Assembly (NCBI GenBank): GCA_965279085.1
Contig: OZ257149.1
Span: forward strand, 1,674,001 to 1,738,000
Source of the DNA: UBA7672 sp965279085
GTDB taxonomy: Bacteria; Pseudomonadota; Alphaproteobacteria; Caulobacterales; Hyphomonadaceae
DNA: 64,000 nt
Reading direction: 5' to 3'
Each line of letters begins with the position of its first letter. Position 1 is the stretch's first letter. A model generated the notes under the pieces. That model worked only from the letters and a program-made list of their open reading frames with translations. It was not told the origin of the DNA and searched no databases. Made by a program: the position numbers and the translations under genes. Shown piece by piece: positions 61,527 to 64,000 of this stretch.

Positions 61527-62147
61527 TTAGCTCGGCGAGACCGGGGCGAGGGCCGGTTTGGGGACGACGGTTTTCGCGACGAAGGCGGCGACGTCGTCGG
61601 CGACCTTCTGCGAGACCAGCGCGAGGGCGGCGGCGCGGGAGCGGGGGGCACTGTCTGAAGGCGAGCCCTCAGCGGAGAAGGTTTGCTGGGCGACCATGCG
61701 ACGCGAGCCGGAATACATCAGGCTGACCTGCACCTCGACGCGCACCGGAGCTGCTGCCTTGCCGACCGAGAGATCGATGATGCGCCAGCGGACGTCGTAG
61801 TCGGTCTGCGCGCCGAGCTGGCCCGGAGCGGCCCTGCCCGGCCCGCCGGCTTTCGACAGCGAATTGACCAGCGCGCTCTGCAGAAGCGCGGGACCAGCGT
61901 CGGACCAGCGCACGTCCGCGAGATAGATGAGTTCCTGGGCATCACGCACGGCGATGTCGGCGCCGGCGAAGGCGCGCGAGGATTCGGGGATGAACACCGC
62001 AATGTCTGCCTGCAGCGGATCGGCCGGAGCAGTGGCGCGGTCGGCGGGAAGCGTGATGAGGGCGGACGGAATGATCGGCGTCGGCAGGACCGAGACGCAG
62101 CCGCCTAGCGAGGCGGCGAGGACGAGAGCGAGGAACGGCGTTCTCAT
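61527..62147 (-). CDS. ABC-type transport auxiliary lipoprotein of the Mla operon
   Basis: The 206-residue product has a lipobox (ASLGGC) and the PqiC/auxiliary-lipoprotein fold: YLADVRWSDAGPALLQSALV, YDVRWRIIDLSV and VEVQVSLM. Proteins of this type sit at the outer membrane and link MCE-type tunnels to it. ATG 62147 has AGAGG 6 bases upstream; ATG 62153 abuts it directly and is less likely. It is the last gene of the operon, 9 bases after the MCE gene. Confidence 0.82.
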   Translation of the reverse strand: MRTPFLALVLAASLGGCVSVLPTPIIPSALITLPADRATAPADPLQADIAVFIPESSRAFAGADIAVRDAQELIYLADVRWSDAGPALLQSALVNSLSKAGGPGRAAPGQLGAQTDYDVRWRIIDLSVGKAAAPVRVEVQVSLMYSGSRRMVAQQTFSAEGSPSDSAPRSRAAALALVSQKVADDVAAFVAKTVVPKPALAPVSPS

Positions 62148-62156
62148 GAGCATCCT

Positions 62157-63110
62157 CTAACGTTCGACCGGTTGCGGCTGCTGGTAGACGAAGCGGCTGG
62201 GGTCTTGTTCGATCTGGGCGAGTAGGCTCTGCAGACGGGTCATCATCGACTGGATGTCGGTCGCGGCATTGCCGATCTGCTGGATCGACTGCGTGGCGGC
62301 CGGGGTAAGGTCCGTGTTGATCTGCGTGACGGCCTGATTGACGTTGCTCATCGCGGCGCGAGCGTCGGCCAGAACCGGATCGAGATCCGCCAGCGCGGCG
62401 GTGGCTTCGGTCGTGAGCGTCGAGAAATCGGAACCGATCGACGAGGCCGCGGCATCGACTGCCTTGGCGGCGGAATCGAGCGAGACGGCGGCGGTGTTCA
62501 TGGTGGTGAGCGCGCGCGTTGTCGCGTCGATCACGCCATTGTCGGCGGAAATCTTCTGCGCGGCCTTTTCAATGGCGGCGAGCGTCGCGGTGAGGTGTTC
62601 GAGGTTCTCTTCCGAGAGCATCTCGTTGATCTTCTTGATCGTGTCGCCGGAGACGCCGAGCAGATCCTGTCCGCCCTGGAAGAGTTCGTCGACCAGCGTG
62701 CGCGTGGTGTGGATCTGCGGGGTGACTCCATCGACCGGCACGAGCAACGGTTTGGCCGGATCGCCCGCGAGAATCTGGATGAAGGTGACGCCGGTGATGC
62801 CCATGAAGTTGAGCTGGGCGACGCTGTCGGTGCGGACTGGGGTCTGCGCGTCGATGCGGATGTGGGCGACGACCTTGTTGGGGTCGAGTCGGTCGAGACG
62901 CAGCGTGGTGACTTCGCCGACCTTGATGCCGTTGAAACGGACCTCACCCCCCTCGGTGAGACCGTTAACCGGGCCCTCGAAAATGACGTCATAGTCCGCG
63001 TACGAACGATTGAGCGGGTTGCCGGCAATCCACAATGTGAACAGGGCCAAGGCCCCCGCTGCAAGCAGCACGAAGGCGCCGATCAGAACGTAGTTGGCCT
63101 TGGTTTCCAT
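62157..63110 (-). CDS. MlaD-family MCE protein
   Basis: The 317-residue product has an N-terminal membrane helix (VLIGAFVLLAAGALALFTLW), an MCE domain (YDVIFEGPVNGLTEGGEVRFNGIKVG and LNFMGITGVTFIQI) and a C-terminal helical region. MCE proteins form hexameric tunnels for lipid transport between the membranes. It lies 3 bases after the mlaF-like gene. It is longer than E. coli MlaD, as is usual in alphaproteobacteria. Confidence 0.92.
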   Translation of the reverse strand: METKANYVLIGAFVLLAAGALALFTLWIAGNPLNRSYADYDVIFEGPVNGLTEGGEVRFNGIKVGEVTTLRLDRLDPNKVVAHIRIDAQTPVRTDSVAQLNFMGITGVTFIQILAGDPAKPLLVPVDGVTPQIHTTRTLVDELFQGGQDLLGVSGDTIKKINEMLSEENLEHLTATLAAIEKAAQKISADNGVIDATTRALTTMNTAAVSLDSAAKAVDAAASSIGSDFSTLTTEATAALADLDPVLADARAAMSNVNQAVTQINTDLTPAATQSIQQIGNAATDIQSMMTRLQSLLAQIEQDPSRFVYQQPQPVER

Positions 63111-63113
63111 GGC

Positions 63114-63920
63114 CTATCTCACCGCCGCACGGCCACGAGGACCGGAGAAGTATTCCTTGATCCACGGGTGAGGGTTTTTGCGAACCTCATCCAGTGAGCC
63201 AATTGCAAGCACCTTGCCGTCACTCAACACCGCAATGCGGTCGCAGGTTGCAGCGAGGGTGTCGAGATCGTGGGTTACGAGAAACACGGTTAATCCCAAT
63301 GCGTTGCTCAGTGAACGCACCAATTCGTCGAACTTTGCGGCGCCAATGGGGTCGAGGCCGGCTGTGGGCTCGTCGAGGAAGACGAGTTCGGGATCGAGCG
63401 CGAGGGCGCGCGCAAGGGCCGCGCGCTTGCGCATGCCGCCGGAGAGGTCGCCGGGACGCTTGGGAGCGGCTTCGAGTTCGAGGCCCGCGAGGCGCAGCTT
63501 GAGATCGGCCAGCTCGCGCATCAGCGCGTCAGGGATTTTCGTGTGCTCCACCATGGGCGCCATGACGTTCTCGCGAACCGTCAGGGTCGAGAAGAGCGCG
63601 CCATCCTGGAACATGACGCCCCAGCGCTGCTCGACGGCAATTCGCTTCTCACGCGAAAGATTGCCCAGCTTCTGGCCGAACACCTCGATCTCGCCGGCGT
63701 CGGGTTCGTGCAGGCCGACGATGGAGCGCATCAACACGGATTTGCCGGTGCCGGAGCCGCCGATGACCCCGAGCACTTCGCCGCGCTTCACGTCGAGGTC
63801 GAGATCCTCGTGCACGGTGTTGGCGCCGAAGCGATTGGTGAGGCCGCGCACGCGAATGATGATGTCGTCCGCGCCGGCAGATGACTTCTCGCGGTCTGCG
63901 GGGGCGGTGTCGTAACTCAT
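63114..63920 (-). CDS. MlaF-family ABC transporter ATP-binding protein
   Basis: The 268-residue product has Walker A GGSGTGKS (residues 54-61), LSGGMRKRAALARALA, Walker B VFLDEPTAGLDPI and the MlaF-type QRWGVMFQDGALFSTLTV segment. It powers the lipid transporter with the permease encoded just upstream. Its start overlaps the permease stop by 3 bases (atga). Gene order permease-ATPase-MCE-lipoprotein matches the Mla systems of alphaproteobacteria. Confidence 0.94.
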   Translation of the reverse strand: MSYDTAPADREKSSAGADDIIIRVRGLTNRFGANTVHEDLDLDVKRGEVLGVIGGSGTGKSVLMRSIVGLHEPDAGEIEVFGQKLGNLSREKRIAVEQRWGVMFQDGALFSTLTVRENVMAPMVEHTKIPDALMRELADLKLRLAGLELEAAPKRPGDLSGGMRKRAALARALALDPELVFLDEPTAGLDPIGAAKFDELVRSLSNALGLTVFLVTHDLDTLAATCDRIAVLSDGKVLAIGSLDEVRKNPHPWIKEYFSGPRGRAAVR

Positions 63921-64000
63921 ACGTTCAGCATGTAATAGAGGACGGCGAACATCGCATCGATCGCGATGACGAGAAAAATGGCCTGCACGACGGCGGAGGT
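63917..64000 (-). CDS. MlaE-family permease, C-terminal end only
   Basis: Only the last 27 residues are in the window: a hydrophobic helix with AIFLVIAIDAMFAVLYYML, typical of the MlaE C-terminus. The stop overlaps the mlaF-like start by three bases. The rest of the gene lies beyond base 64000, so nothing more can be said than that it belongs to the same operon. Confidence 0.75.
   Translation of the reverse strand, partial: TSAVVQAIFLVIAIDAMFAVLYYMLNV

Overview
This 64 kb window is a high-GC, densely packed bacterial chromosome segment. It looks like an alphaproteobacterium of the Caulobacterales (Caulobacteraceae/Hyphomonadaceae-like). The evidence is a full-length CcrM-type GANTC methyltransferase whose promoter carries a CtrA-like TTAACCAT box and three GANTC sites, a TipN-like two-TM coiled-coil protein, a stand-alone HPt protein, an Mla lipid-transport operon of the E-F-D-lipoprotein type, and a polyprenyl synthetase/glyQ/glyS/ppdK neighbourhood. 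No rRNA, tRNA, CRISPR array, integrase or insertion sequence was seen. The organism assignment is inference; no marker rRNA is present.

Layout. 1-2.8 kb: a partial gene, then nadB-nadC (NAD synthesis). 2.8-7.3 kb: a SleB-type wall hydrolase, a 0.58 kb spacer with a perfect DnaA box, an alpha/beta hydrolase, a Tat-exported PhoX-like protein and a secreted orphan. 7.3-12.8 kb: ppdK and glyS, separated and followed by REP-like palindromic elements. glyS carries an internal segment with foreign codon usage. 12.8-21.9 kb: an accessory block between glyS and glyQ with a DsbA-like isomerase, small secreted proteins, a glutaminyl cyclase, three tandem GST-fold genes that all carry export/lipoprotein signals, a dienoyl-CoA-reductase-like SDR, a cupin and two membrane proteins. 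22-24 kb: a soluble double-PAS chemoreceptor broken by a frameshift. 24-35 kb: TrmN6-like methyltransferase, DUF2007, long-chain polyprenyl synthetase, WecA-like transferase, ispE, three lipoproteins (two with TPRs, two sharing a Cys-flanked motif) and ETF-QO. 35-47 kb: DNA repair and maintenance (family 4 uracil-DNA glycosylase, CcrM), secreted MsrB, radical SAM protein, exported esterases, an MBL-fold hydrolase, a PL10 pectate lyase and a LysE exporter. 47.5-53.5 kb: the sulfate ABC transporter operon (Rrf2 regulator-sbp-cysT-cysW-cysA), divergent from an alginate-export-family porin whose leader holds an intrinsic-terminator hairpin. 53.6-58.1 kb: a tightly coupled five-gene operon with a MotA/ExbB-like and an ExbD/MotB-like membrane pair, a VWA-like protein and a coiled-coil membrane protein; this is the best candidate here for an undescribed system. 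58-61 kb: HPt protein, a 56-residue small protein with its own terminator, and the TipN-like protein. 61.5-64 kb: the Mla operon, cut by the window edge.

Many products are exported: at least nine have a visible lipobox and several have Tat signals. The window is therefore rich in cell-envelope functions around a housekeeping core. Four different families of palindromic intergenic repeats lie between genes. Start codons were chosen from Shine-Dalgarno spacing and the position where third-codon-position GC rises; where the choice is weak it is stated.
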